Part shown: piece by piece, positions 1 to 7,501 of the stretch
Position numbering within the stretch: position 1 is the first letter of the stretch
How the letters are laid out: each line of letters begins with the position of its first letter
Source of the DNA: an uncultured Eubacteriales bacterium
GTDB lineage: Bacteria; Bacillota; Clostridia; Lachnospirales; Anaerotignaceae
Assembly: GCA_934552695.1 (NCBI GenBank)
Contig: CAKTER010000061.1
Coordinates: 1 to 8,292 of the forward strand
DNA length: 8,292 nt
Direction: 5' to 3'
Made by a program: the position numbers and the translations under genes
Notes under the pieces: model-generated
Seen by the model: only the letters and a program-made list of their open reading frames with translations
Databases searched by the model: none
Told to the model about the DNA's origin: nothing

Positions 1-993
1 CCCCACCTCGTTAATCTCGGCCACCCCCTGCAAATAGGGGACGTCGCTGGTCCAAACATTTTTGGCGCTGGCGGTATGCCCGCCGCTGCTGGAGGTATAC
101 ACGGCCTCGATCACCTTGCCGTTGTAGTACATTTTTTCCCCGGCGGTAGCGTTCACCGCTGCCGTGGTGGAAGCGGCCTCGTTGGTGTACCCCAAATACA
201 CCTGACAGTGCTGGGTATCGCACAAATCATAGCCGGTGGCGCTGTGGTTGCCCCGCTTGTTTTCGGCATAGGTGCGGGCGGCTACGGCCTGAGCCTTGAG
301 GGCCTCTTCTGCCCAGGAGGACGGCATTTCCGAAGGCACGCAGGCGTAAAGATAGTCGTCCATGCCTACCTCGTTAATGACCCGGATGCCGGTTCCGTAG
401 GCCGTATTCAACTCGATGGCTCCCCGGTAGGTCCGGTCGCCCACAATCACCAGCGCCGGGTCGTTGACCCCCTGAAACTGGGGAGAGACCCCTGCTGCGA
501 CCAAAACCTGTACCTGGCCCCCGGACTTTAGCAAAAGGGCTTGGCCCTGCTCCACCCACAAACCGGAAAAGTCAAATTGGCGGGCCAGCTCCGACCGGAC
601 GCTCTCGGCGCTCCCGGCGGTCTCGACATACACCAACCAGCGATTTGTCCCGGCATAGGCAGGATAGGCGGTATACCCGGTGCCGGTAATCTGCTCTGCC
701 AGCCGGGTGGCTTCGTCAAAGTCCCACAGGTCGTCGTCAACGGCCAGGTAGGTACTTTGTACCGTTTCGGCAATAAACCCGCTGTACCCCGATAGCCGGG
801 CTGCGGAAACAAATTCCCCGTTTTGGGAATACCCCAGCCACAGCTCCTGATTTCGTAAAGACACGGAAGCGGTATTCTGATAAGCGCTTAAGCCCACCCG
901 CAGCGTTTCGGATGATGCCGCCCAAGCCGGCCCGCCCTGGATTCCCAACGCCAGCAGCAGCGAAAGCCCCAGCGCAACGATTCTCTTTTTCAT
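1..993 (-). CDS. SpoIID/LytB-domain secreted protein (C-terminus cut off by window edge)
   Basis: Translating the minus strand from the ATG at 993 gives 331 codons without a stop, running off the left edge. Residues 1-25 look like a signal peptide (KKR, hydrophobic stretch, AWA cleavage-like site). Residues about 105-140 resemble a SPOR-type peptidoglycan-binding fold (weak call). Residues about 185-331 are a SpoIID/LytB domain: YRGAIELN, then NEVGMDDYLYACVPSEMP with the family's catalytic-type Glu at 222, then EALKAQAVAARTYA, a YDLCDTQHCQVY segment and SSSGGHTAS. H250, C258, H262 and C263 could form the metal site known in some SpoIID proteins. SpoIID is a lytic transglycosylase acting on peptidoglycan during engulfment; this protein may be that or a vegetative paralogue. 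A GGGGAGG ribosome binding site lies 4 nt before the ATG. The sequence downstream of residue 331 is unseen, so extra domains are possible. Confidence 0.85.
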   Translation of the reverse strand, partial: MKKRIVALGLSLLLALGIQGGPAWAASSETLRVGLSAYQNTASVSLRNQELWLGYSQNGEFVSAARLSGYSGFIAETVQSTYLAVDDDLWDFDEATRLAEQITGTGYTAYPAYAGTNRWLVYVETAGSAESVRSELARQFDFSGLWVEQGQALLLKSGGQVQVLVAAGVSPQFQGVNDPALVIVGDRTYRGAIELNTAYGTGIRVINEVGMDDYLYACVPSEMPSSWAEEALKAQAVAARTYAENKRGNHSATGYDLCDTQHCQVYLGYTNEAASTTAAVNATAGEKMYYNGKVIEAVYTSSSGGHTASAKNVWTSDVPYLQGVAEINEVG

Positions 994-1021
994 GGGTACC
1001 TCCCCAATTCTACATTTTATT

Positions 1022-1057
1022 TCGTTATATTATAACAGGTTTTGGGGCGAACGGAAA
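1022..1057 (-). promoter_or_regulatory. Extended -10 promoter of the SpoIID/LytB-family gene
   Basis: On the minus strand a perfect TATAAT lies at 1034-1029, preceded by TG one base away (TGTTATAAT), an extended -10. A poor -35 (TTTCCG, 1057-1052) sits 17 nt upstream, next to the preceding terminator. The start point would be near 1022, about 30 nt before the ATG. This is a vegetative sigma-A pattern; I see no sigma-E-like -10 (CATA-type). Confidence 0.65.
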
Positions 1058-1085
1058 GACTCCCCCGGGAAAAACCGGGGGAGCC
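1055..1085 (-). terminator. Rho-independent terminator after pheT
   Basis: Fourteen bases after the pheT stop, a 9-bp perfect GC-rich stem (CTCCCCCGG at 1060-1068 with CCGGGGGAG at 1075-1083) is closed by a 6-nt loop and can be extended by a G-U and a G-C pair. On the minus strand it is followed by TTT then C, a weak U-tract, so termination may be partial. It separates pheST from the SpoIID-family gene. Confidence 0.65.
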
Positions 1086-1098
1086 GGAGCATTTGTTG

Positions 1099-3498
1099 TT
1101 ATTTGTCCCGCAGGATAGCGCCAAAGCCGGTTTCCAAGCCGTTCAAAATCTTTTTCATCACAGCCTGTACCTCCGGATCGGTCAGGGTCTTGTCCGCCGC
1201 CCGGAAGGTAAGGGAGAAGGACACCGACTTGCGGCCCTTTTCAATCTGGCCGCCCTGATACACGTCGAAGAGGTGCATGGATTCCAGCAGCTTGCCGCCC
1301 CGCTGGCGGATGACCGCTTCGATGTTACCCACCGGTACGCTTTCGGGCACCAGCATGGAAATATCCCGGGACACGGCGGGGAACTTGGGCAGGGGCTTGT
1401 AGGGCCGCACCAAATGGGCCGCCTCTTGCAGCAGGGACATATCCAGCACGGCCAGATATACCCGGGCGCCAATGCCGTAGTTTTTGGCCACGGTGGGGTG
1501 CAGCTCGCCCACATAGCCCAGAGGCTTCTCGTCGATGCTTACCGTAGCGGTACGGCCGTGGTGCATCCAGGGGATGCTGCGCTCGGCGCAAAAATCCATT
1601 TTGTCAGCGGCGCCAAGGGCGGCCAGCAACGATTCTACCATGCCCTTTAGGGTGAAGAAGTCCCCCTTGCCGTACATGCCGATGGTCAGCTTTTCGGGCT
1701 CGTCGGGCAGCTCGGTTACCGGCAGGGCTTTCGGCTCGTAAATCCGGGTAATTTCGTACAGTCCGGCCTCCTCGTTCCGCCGGTTATAGTTGGTGGCCAG
1801 CGAGGTCAGCATCCCGTTTAGCGTGGTGGTCCGCATAATGCTAAAATCCTCGCCCAAGGGGTTGGAAATGGTCACGGCCTTCCGCAGCTCGCTATCGGCA
1901 GGAATCAGCAGCTTGTCGAATACCTTGGGGCTTTCAAAGGAATAGGTCATGGCTTCGCACAAGCCCTGGGCCGTTAATACCCGGTGAACCCGCTGGGTCA
2001 GGTTTTGTTCTGCGGTATACTTGCCTACCGTGGGCGTACCGGCCGCCAAAGTGGGTACAATTTTATCATAGCCGTGCATGCGGGCTACTTCCTCGGCCAA
2101 ATCGGCCATCCGCTCCAAATCGGGCCGCCAGGTGGGGATGGTCAGGGTACGGGTTTCGGGATGGGGGTTCAGCTCCAAAATGGTAAAGATGGAAATCATC
2201 TCATCCTCGGAAATTGCGGTGCCCAGCAGCTTGTTGATGGCTACGGGATCGTAGGGCATTTCTTTGGGCAACAGCGGATGGGGATAGCAATCCACAACGC
2301 CGCCGACAACCTCACCGGCGCCCAGCAGCTCCACCAGCTGAGCGGCCCGGTCCACGGCCAGCTGCGCCAGATTGGGGTCGAGGCCTTTTTCGAACTTGCT
2401 GGAGGCATCGGTCCGCAGGCCCAGCTTTTTGGCGGTGACCCGGACGTTGGGGCCGTTAAAGTTGGCGCTTTCCAGCAAAATGCCAATGGAATCCTCGCTG
2501 ACCATGGAGTTTTCGCCGCCCATGACCCCGGCGACGGCCACAGCCTTGTCCTTGTCGGCAATCACCAGCATGGAAGGGTCCAGATTCCGCACGGTGCCGT
2601 CCAGGGTGGTAATGGTCTCCCCCTCCCGGGCATTCCGCACGATGATATGCCGCCCGCCAATGGTCTCGATGTTAAAGGCGTGCATGGGCTGGCCCAGCTC
2701 CAGCATCACATAGTTGGTAATATCGACAATGTTGTTGATGGGCCGTACCCCGGCCGCCCGCAGACGGGAACGCATCCACCGGGGACTGGGAGCGATTTTT
2801 ACGTTTTTGACCACCCGGGCCATGTAGCGAGGGCACAGGTCGGGGTTTTGAATCTCCACCGAAATCATATCCGAGGCTTGCCCACCGGCTTTTTCGGCTA
2901 CGGCCACATCCGGCAGCTTCAGCTCCTTCCGGTAGGTGGCGGCGGCTTCCCGGGCTAACCCCACAATGCTAAAGCAGTCGGGACGGTTGGAGGTAATCTC
3001 GAACTCGACCACGTCCTCCCGCAGGCCCATGGCTTCGGCGGCGTCAATCCCCAGGGCTACCTCTTCGGGGAACACATAAATGCCGTGCTCCGGGGCTTCG
3101 GGAAAGTCGTGCCGGTCGCAGCCCAGCTCTTCCACAGAGCAAAGCATCCCGTTGGAGGGGACGCCCCGCAGCTGCCCGTTTTTAATGGTCACGCCACCGG
3201 CCAGGGTCGAACCGTCCAGGGCCACGGGGACAATATCCCCCACCGTCAGGTTGGCAGCGCCGGTCACGATTTGCAGCAGCTCACCCTGCCCTACGTCGAT
3301 TTGGCAAATGGTCAGCTTATCGGCGTCGGGGTGTTTTTCCAGCGAAAGCACCCGGCCGGTAACCACCTTGCTGATTTCGGCCCCCAGGGTCTCGATGGTT
3401 TCCACCTTGGAGCCCGAAAGCGTCATGGCGTCGCAAAAATCTTTGGTGCTTACGTCAATATCCACATAATCCTTTAACCAGGTCATTGGTAAATTCAT
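1099..3498 (-). CDS. pheT: Phenylalanine--tRNA ligase beta subunit
   Basis: At 799 residues this is full length for bacterial PheT, which pairs with PheS as an alpha2-beta2 enzyme charging tRNA-Phe in the cytoplasm. Domains in order: an N-terminal EMAP-II-like tRNA-binding OB fold at about 40-150 (HPDADKL at 56-62, QIVTGAANL, SNGMLCSVEELG); a conserved EFEITSNRPDC segment at 165-174; the B3/B4 editing domain at about 208-385 (RPINNIVDITNYVMLELGQP, GVMGG); B5 at about 405-475; the catalytic-like core; and a ferredoxin-fold anticodon-binding domain at about 704-797 (KFPAVSRDISMLVP to the end). The ATG at 3498 is preceded by GGAGGGG at 3512-3506, which begins immediately after the pheS stop codon, so translation is probably coupled to pheS. 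It is co-transcribed from the T-box-controlled pheS promoter. No key region is missing. Confidence 0.98.
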   Translation of the reverse strand: MNLPMTWLKDYVDIDVSTKDFCDAMTLSGSKVETIETLGAEISKVVTGRVLSLEKHPDADKLTICQIDVGQGELLQIVTGAANLTVGDIVPVALDGSTLAGGVTIKNGQLRGVPSNGMLCSVEELGCDRHDFPEAPEHGIYVFPEEVALGIDAAEAMGLREDVVEFEITSNRPDCFSIVGLAREAAATYRKELKLPDVAVAEKAGGQASDMISVEIQNPDLCPRYMARVVKNVKIAPSPRWMRSRLRAAGVRPINNIVDITNYVMLELGQPMHAFNIETIGGRHIIVRNAREGETITTLDGTVRNLDPSMLVIADKDKAVAVAGVMGGENSMVSEDSIGILLESANFNGPNVRVTAKKLGLRTDASSKFEKGLDPNLAQLAVDRAAQLVELLGAGEVVGGVVDCYPHPLLPKEMPYDPVAINKLLGTAISEDEMISIFTILELNPHPETRTLTIPTWRPDLERMADLAEEVARMHGYDKIVPTLAAGTPTVGKYTAEQNLTQRVHRVLTAQGLCEAMTYSFESPKVFDKLLIPADSELRKAVTISNPLGEDFSIMRTTTLNGMLTSLATNYNRRNEEAGLYEITRIYEPKALPVTELPDEPEKLTIGMYGKGDFFTLKGMVESLLAALGAADKMDFCAERSIPWMHHGRTATVSIDEKPLGYVGELHPTVAKNYGIGARVYLAVLDMSLLQEAAHLVRPYKPLPKFPAVSRDISMLVPESVPVGNIEAVIRQRGGKLLESMHLFDVYQGGQIEKGRKSVSFSLTFRAADKTLTDPEVQAVMKKILNGLETGFGAILRDK

Positions 3499-3512
3499 TT
3501 GGTTTCCCCTCC

Positions 3513-4532
3513 TTAAAACTGCTTTAAGAACTTCATATCGTTTTCAAAAAGCAGCCGCATATCGGTAATACCGTACCGCTGCATAGCGACCCGCTCCAGC
3601 CCCATGCCAAAGGCAAAGCCGCTGTATTCGTTGGGGTCGATGCCGGACATTTCCAGCACCCGGGGATGTACCATGCCGCAGCCCAACAGCTCAATATAGC
3701 CCTCGCCCTTGCACACCCGGCAGCCCTTGCCGCCGCAGGCAAAGCAGGTCACGTCCATTTCGGCGCTGGGTTCGGTAAAGGGGAAATGATGGGGGCGGAA
3801 CCGTACCTTGGTATCTTTCCCAAACAGCTCCCGGGCAAACACAGCCAGAGCGCCCTTCAGGTCGCCCATGGTTACGCCCTTATCGATGACCAGGCCCTCC
3901 AGCTGGTGGAATACCGGGGAATGGGTGGCGTCCACCTCGTCGGCCCGGTATACCCGGCCGGGGCAAATCATCCGCACCGGCAGCTGGCCTTTTTCCATGG
4001 TACGCACCTGCACCGGGGAGGTTTGGGTCCGGAGTACAATGCCGGGGTTGATATAAAAGGTATCCTGCTCGTCCTTGGCCGGATGGTTGGCCGGAATGTT
4101 CAGGGCCTCGAAGTTATAGTAATCCAGCTCCACCTCGGGGCCGTCGGCCACCTCGTAGCCCATGCCGATAAAGATGTTGCTGATTTCGTCAATCACGATG
4201 CTCATGGGGTGCCGGTGGCCATACGGAAACGGCGTGCCGGGCATGGTTACGTCCAACGTTTCCCGGGCCATGCTCAGCTCCAGCTCCTTGTTGGCCAGTT
4301 CTTTTTTGGCCTGATCGATATGCTGTTCAATCTCCTGCCGTACCTGATTGGCCAGTTGGCCAATGACCGGGCGTTCCTCGGCAGAAAGCTTGCCCATTTC
4401 CTTCAAAACGGCGGTCAGCTCGCCCTTTTTGCCCAAAAGCTTGACCCGCACGGCTTCAATGTCTTTGGTTTCGGCAGCGTCCTTCAGGCTGGCAAACGCC
4501 TGCTCCCGAATGGCTTTTAGTTTTTCCTTCAT
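3513..4532 (-). CDS. pheS: Phenylalanine--tRNA ligase alpha subunit
   Basis: This 339-residue protein is the catalytic subunit of Phe-tRNA synthetase, a class II enzyme. Residues 1-95 are a charged helical region, the tRNA-binding coiled coil. Motif 1 is at about 108-128 (HPMSIVIDEISNIFIGMGYEV). Motif 2 is at 191-217 (PGRVYRADEVDATHSPVFHQ), followed by FRPHHFPFTEPSAEMDV at 245-261. A four-cysteine insert (C263, C266, C271, C274) matches the form found in Gram-positive PheS and is absent from E. coli PheS; it may bind zinc. Motif 3 is GFAFGMGLERVAM at 305-317, and the protein ends in the typical NDMKFLKQF. The ATG at 4532 has GGAAGGAGA at 4546-4538, 5 nt upstream. pheT follows 14 nt downstream. 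The mRNA begins with a tRNA-Phe T-box leader, so expression should rise when uncharged tRNA-Phe accumulates. Confidence 0.98.
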   Translation of the reverse strand: MKEKLKAIREQAFASLKDAAETKDIEAVRVKLLGKKGELTAVLKEMGKLSAEERPVIGQLANQVRQEIEQHIDQAKKELANKELELSMARETLDVTMPGTPFPYGHRHPMSIVIDEISNIFIGMGYEVADGPEVELDYYNFEALNIPANHPAKDEQDTFYINPGIVLRTQTSPVQVRTMEKGQLPVRMICPGRVYRADEVDATHSPVFHQLEGLVIDKGVTMGDLKGALAVFARELFGKDTKVRFRPHHFPFTEPSAEMDVTCFACGGKGCRVCKGEGYIELLGCGMVHPRVLEMSGIDPNEYSGFAFGMGLERVAMQRYGITDMRLLFENDMKFLKQF

Positions 4533-4551
4533 GTCTGTCTCCTTCCAGCAT

Positions 4552-4588
4552 AAATAAAAAGGCCTTCATCCACAGGGACGAGGGCCTT
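4552..4588 (-). terminator. T-box-regulated intrinsic terminator
   Basis: On the minus strand AAGGCC at 4588-4583 pairs with GGCCTT at 4564-4559. An inner stem CTCGTCC/GGATGAA has one C-A mismatch and one G-U pair, around a CTGT loop. A T-rich tail (TTTTTATTT from 4560) follows. The 5' arm overlaps the CTCGTCCC needed for the antiterminator, giving the standard mutually exclusive fold. Confidence 0.9.
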
Positions 4589-4802
4589 ATCTCGCGGTAC
4601 CACCCAGCTTCCTGCCCCAAGCGGACAGGCACTTTGCACTCCATTTAACGCATGGGGACGGGAACCCTTACTATTGGTTCGGGGTTCCGGCTCCGGTGGG
4701 AACTTCGCAGCAGTTATTGTCAAAAGCGCTTCCAGCCGCCGACGCCTTCTCTCTGAGACTTCCCTGCTCCTACTTTACACCTTCACAGCCATTTTCGATT
4801 TG
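4552..4802 (-). ncRNA. T-box leader (tRNA-Phe) of pheST
   Basis: The leader carries the 14-base T-box TGGGTGGTACCGCG at 4606-4593, differing from the common form only at its first base. The UGGU in it can pair with the ACCA end of uncharged tRNA. Antiterminator pairing is visible: GGG/CCC, and CGAG at 4594-4591 with CTCG at 4582-4579. Stem I has an AGAGAG element near 4754-4749. A specifier candidate TTC (Phe) lies at 4702-4700 in the usual setting, with GAA one base before it and GGAGC shortly after. Stem III is likely CCTGTCC/GGGCAGG at 4629-4623 and 4617-4611. The specifier agrees with the downstream Phe-tRNA synthetase genes. Uncharged tRNA-Phe should stabilise the antiterminator and allow read-through into pheS. 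Confidence 0.93.
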
Positions 4803-4837
4803 TTGAACATTGTATCAACAAACGGGGAAAAAGTCAA
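4802..4837 (-). promoter_or_regulatory. Sigma-A-type promoter of pheST
   Basis: TTGACT at 4837-4832 and TACAAT at 4814-4809 are separated by exactly 17 nt, near-consensus for the housekeeping sigma factor. The start point would be about 4802, just upstream of T-box stem I. It lies 34 nt past the uppP stop codon, so pheST has its own promoter. Confidence 0.85.
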
Positions 4838-4871
4838 GCACCCCGCCGTGTTTTGCAAACCGGCCCCATCT

Positions 4872-5672
4872 TTATTTGGCAAAAAAGAAGTGGGTCAGGT
4901 TTTGGTCGATAAGCACCAGCGCCCCCAGGGCGAATACATAGTACGAAAAATACCGCAGCTTTCCCTGCTCCACGATTTTGAGCATGAACCGCAGGGCAAA
5001 ATACCCCGATACCGCCGCCACAACAAATCCAACGATGGTGGGGGCAACGCCCATGGCTTCTACGGCGGAGGTCCCGCCCTTGAGGGATTCGGCCACATCC
5101 AGCACCAAGGCCCCTAAAATAGCCAAAATGGAAAGCAAAAACGAAAAGTGGGCCGCTTCCTTCCGGTTTAAGCCCCGGCTGAGGGCTCCGGTCAGGGTCA
5201 TCCCGGAGCGGGAAATGGCAGGACAAATGGCTACACCCTGAAACACCCCAATCACCAGCGCATCAAAAATCGACAGGTTTCGAATCTTCTTTTTTCCGGG
5301 GCGGATGCGTCCCGCCAGCAGCAGGACGATGCCGGTGATGATGAAACAAACGCCCAGAAGCCGGCCGCCGGCAAACAGCTTGTCTACGGTATCCCCAAAG
5401 ATCAGTGCAATGATGACCGTGGGGATGGTGCCGGCAATCAGCAGGGCCGTGGTCCGCTGGAAAGGGTGCCGCAGCAAATCGCTGACTTCGGGCCAAAACA
5501 CCACAAACACCGCCACCAGCGTGGCTACATGCAGCAGGATGGCAAAGGATTGCCCGCCTTCGCTAAGCCCGAACATCGTTTGCGCCAAGGTCAGGTGCCC
5601 GGAGCTGCTGACGGGTAAAAATTCGGTCAATCCCTGAATAAGGCCCAGGATGGCTGCCTGTAACATTTTCAT
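4872..5672 (-). CDS. uppP: Undecaprenyl-diphosphatase (UppP/BacA type)
   Basis: This 266-residue polytopic membrane protein removes a phosphate from undecaprenyl pyrophosphate, recycling the lipid carrier for peptidoglycan and other wall polymers; the family also confers bacitracin tolerance. Motif 1 is QGLTEFLPVSSSGHL at 13-27, containing the (E/Q)xxxE pair Q13/E17 and the conserved H26. Motif 2 is PAISRSGMT at 151-159 with R155; its second residue is Ala where the usual pattern has Gly. Hydrophobic segments are seen at about 42-60, 76-94, 104-120, 134-150, 176-194, 208-228 and 241-256. Length is normal for the family. The ATG at 5672 has GAAGGA at 5684-5679, 6 nt upstream. It is divergent from the helicase gene. 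The gap to the pheST promoter shows no convincing terminator, so some read-through is possible. Confidence 0.96.
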   Translation of the reverse strand: MKMLQAAILGLIQGLTEFLPVSSSGHLTLAQTMFGLSEGGQSFAILLHVATLVAVFVVFWPEVSDLLRHPFQRTTALLIAGTIPTVIIALIFGDTVDKLFAGGRLLGVCFIITGIVLLLAGRIRPGKKKIRNLSIFDALVIGVFQGVAICPAISRSGMTLTGALSRGLNRKEAAHFSFLLSILAILGALVLDVAESLKGGTSAVEAMGVAPTIVGFVVAAVSGYFALRFMLKIVEQGKLRYFSYYVFALGALVLIDQNLTHFFFAK

Positions 5673-5701
5673 AAGAAATCCTTCTTCCCTGCCAAAATCT
5701 T

Positions 5702-5738
5702 CGTTACTACTATATCACGTCCCCCGGTTGCAATACAA
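5702..5738 (-). promoter_or_regulatory. Probable promoter of uppP
   Basis: On the minus strand TTGTAT at 5738-5733 and TATAGT at 5714-5709 are 18 nt apart, and TG one base before the -10 makes it extended (TGATATAGT). Transcription would start near 5702, about 30 nt before the uppP ATG. Its -35 overlaps the proposed -35 of the divergent helicase promoter by one base. Confidence 0.6.
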
Positions 5739-5750
5739 CCACAAAATTGT
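5726..5750. repeat. Two short inverted repeats in the divergent promoter region
   Basis: GGTTG-CAATA-CAACC (5726-5740) is followed directly by ACAA-AA-TTGT (5741-5750). The first spans both proposed -35 elements and the second lies in the helicase promoter spacer. They could be an operator or chance in a short AT-rich stretch; no regulator is identifiable. Confidence 0.3.
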
Positions 5751-5756
5751 TAAACT
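5728..5756 (+). promoter_or_regulatory. Probable promoter of the DEAD-box helicase gene
   Basis: TTGCAA at 5728-5733 and TAAACT at 5751-5756 are 17 nt apart. The -10 is only a moderate match. The start point would be near 5763, leaving a leader of about 20 nt that contains the AAGGAG ribosome binding site at 5769-5774. Confidence 0.5.
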
Positions 5757-5782
5757 ATTTTTAAGAATAAGGAGCGTGAAAT

Positions 5783-7399
5783 ATGAACCAACCAATACAA
5801 TATCGTACTTTTGAAGAAATGCCCCTGTCCCCGGAGCTGAAGCGGGCCGCCTGGGATTTGGGCTTTGAGGAGCCCACCCCCATTCAGTCCCAAACCGTGG
5901 GGCTGGTGTTAGAGGGCCGGGATGTGATTGCCCAGTCCCAAACCGGCACGGGGAAAACCGCTGCCTTTGGGATGCCCATTTTAGAACAAATCGACCCCGA
6001 CGAGCCCCGGCTGCAGGCGCTGATTTTATGCCCGACCCGGGAGCTGGCCATTCAGGTGGGCGAGGAGTTCCGGAAGTTTTTAAAATACAAGGCTTCCATT
6101 AAGGTGCTGCCGGTATACGGCGGCCAGCCCATCAACCGCCAAATTTTGGCCCTCAAAAAGGGAGTGCAGGTCATTATCGGCACCCCCGGCCGGGTGATGG
6201 ATCACCTGCGCCGCCACACCCTTAAAATGGACGCCGTCCGGTTTGTGGTGCTGGACGAGGCCGATGAAATGCTGGACATGGGCTTCCGGGAGGATATGGA
6301 GGACATTTTGTCCCACATCCCCCACCCTCACCAGACCCTGCTGTTTTCCGCCACCATGAGCGGCGAAATTATGGAGCTGGCCCACAGCTTTTTGCAGGAA
6401 CCGGAGATTTGTAAGGTGGCCCACCGGGAGCTAACGGTACCCAGCATCGACCAAGCCTATTTCGACGTAAAGGCCCGGGCCAAAACCGACCTGCTGTGCC
6501 GGCTGCTGGATTTGGAATCCCCCCGCCGCTCCATTGTGTTTTGCAACACCAAGAAACGGGTGGACGAGCTGGTGGAACAGCTGCAAGCCCGGGGGTACTT
6601 TGCCGAAGCGTTGCACGGGGATTTAAAGCAGCCCCAGCGGGACAGCGTAATGCAGCGGTTTCGTTCCGGCAGTCTGGAGCTGCTGGTGGCTACCGACGTA
6701 GCCGCCCGGGGCCTGGACGTGGACAATGTGGATGTGGTATTTAACTATGATATTCCCCAGGATGAAGAATTCTACGTCCATCGCATCGGCCGTACCGGCC
6801 GGGCCGGGAAGGACGGCAAGGCCTATTCCTTTGTGACCGGCAAGGAGATTTATAAGCTGCGGGACATTATGCGCTACACCAAAGCCAGCATTCCGCAGCA
6901 CCGGATTCCCACCTTACAGGATGTGGAGGAAGCCAAAACCAACCAGTTTTTGGAGCAGGTGCGGGCTACCATTCAGGAGGGCCGGCTGGCCAAGTACGTC
7001 CACCTGACGGAAAGCCTGCTGGAGGAGGACTACTCTACCCTGGATATTGCAGCGGCGCTGTTTAAGCTGGCCCTGCCCGAGGACGAGTTTGACGAAGGAG
7101 GCATCCTTTCCGACGGCGAGACCCGGCGCTATGGGAATTCCGGCGGGGATTCGGCCCGGCTGTTTTTAAGCGTGGGGAAAAAGGACAAGCTCCGGGCCAA
7201 GGACGTGGTAGGCGCTTTGGCCGGGGAAACCGGAATCCCCGGGAATAAAATCGGCTCCATCGAGATTTACGACGAATTCTCCTTTGTGGATGTGCCCGAA
7301 GAATACGTGGCCGAGATTTTACAGCGAATGAAGAGCGCCCGCATCAAGGGCAAAAAAGTGACGGTGGAGCTGGCCAAAAAGGAGCGCCGCCGCCGGTAA
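5783..7399 (+). CDS. DEAD-box ATP-dependent RNA helicase (DeaD/CshA-like, with DbpA-type RNA-binding C-terminus)
   Basis: This 538-residue protein is a complete DEAD-box helicase expected to unwind or remodel RNA in ribosome assembly, mRNA decay or cold adaptation. RecA domain 1 has the Q motif (GFEEPTPIQSQ, 28-38), motif I (AQSQTGTGKT, 50-59), Ia (PTRELA, 84-89), TPGR (134-137), DEAD (158-161) and SAT (189-191). RecA domain 2 has IVFCNT (251-256), ATDVAARGLD (303-312) and HRIGRTGR (333-340). A helical segment at about 380-435 resembles the dimerisation region of CsdA/CshA. Residues about 456-530 form a DbpA-type RNA-binding domain (ARLFLSVGKKDKL, GIPGNKIGSIEI, FSFVDVP), and the tail is basic (KKERRRR). 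The architecture fits DeaD/CshA better than a minimal DbpA, but I cannot assign the orthologue. AAGGAG lies 8 nt before the ATG. Confidence 0.96.
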   Translation: MNQPIQYRTFEEMPLSPELKRAAWDLGFEEPTPIQSQTVGLVLEGRDVIAQSQTGTGKTAAFGMPILEQIDPDEPRLQALILCPTRELAIQVGEEFRKFLKYKASIKVLPVYGGQPINRQILALKKGVQVIIGTPGRVMDHLRRHTLKMDAVRFVVLDEADEMLDMGFREDMEDILSHIPHPHQTLLFSATMSGEIMELAHSFLQEPEICKVAHRELTVPSIDQAYFDVKARAKTDLLCRLLDLESPRRSIVFCNTKKRVDELVEQLQARGYFAEALHGDLKQPQRDSVMQRFRSGSLELLVATDVAARGLDVDNVDVVFNYDIPQDEEFYVHRIGRTGRAGKDGKAYSFVTGKEIYKLRDIMRYTKASIPQHRIPTLQDVEEAKTNQFLEQVRATIQEGRLAKYVHLTESLLEEDYSTLDIAAALFKLALPEDEFDEGGILSDGETRRYGNSGGDSARLFLSVGKKDKLRAKDVVGALAGETGIPGNKIGSIEIYDEFSFVDVPEEYVAEILQRMKSARIKGKKVTVELAKKERRRR

Positions 7400-7501
7400 A
7401 TAAAAGTCGGCGGCTGCTCTGCCGGACCGAAACGATGTAAAATCCTGTGTTCGGCGGAGTTTATATACGAAGGAAAGGCTTTAGAAGAAAGGATGAGTGA
7501 A

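Noticed and set aside
76..531. 151-codon plus-strand open frame over the left end
   Set aside because: Antisense to the SpoIID/LytB-domain frame, which carries clear family motifs; no domain seen in this frame.
1984..2958. 324-codon open frame on the plus strand inside pheT
   Set aside because: It lies wholly antisense to the certain pheT gene, has no ribosome binding site and no recognisable domain; GC-rich codon bias on the coding strand keeps this frame open.
3666..4520. 284-codon open frame on the plus strand inside pheS
   Set aside because: Antisense to pheS, low-complexity His/Gly-rich composition typical of a mirror frame, no translation signal.
4838..4871. Hairpin after uppP (CCG-GTTT...AAAC-A-CGG) as a terminator
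   Set aside because: Short interrupted stem with no T-run directly after it; the TTTTT further on belongs to the pheST promoter spacer.
7410..7432. Hairpin after the helicase gene (CGGC...GCCG) as an intrinsic terminator
   Set aside because: The stem is only about 4 bp and no T-run follows.
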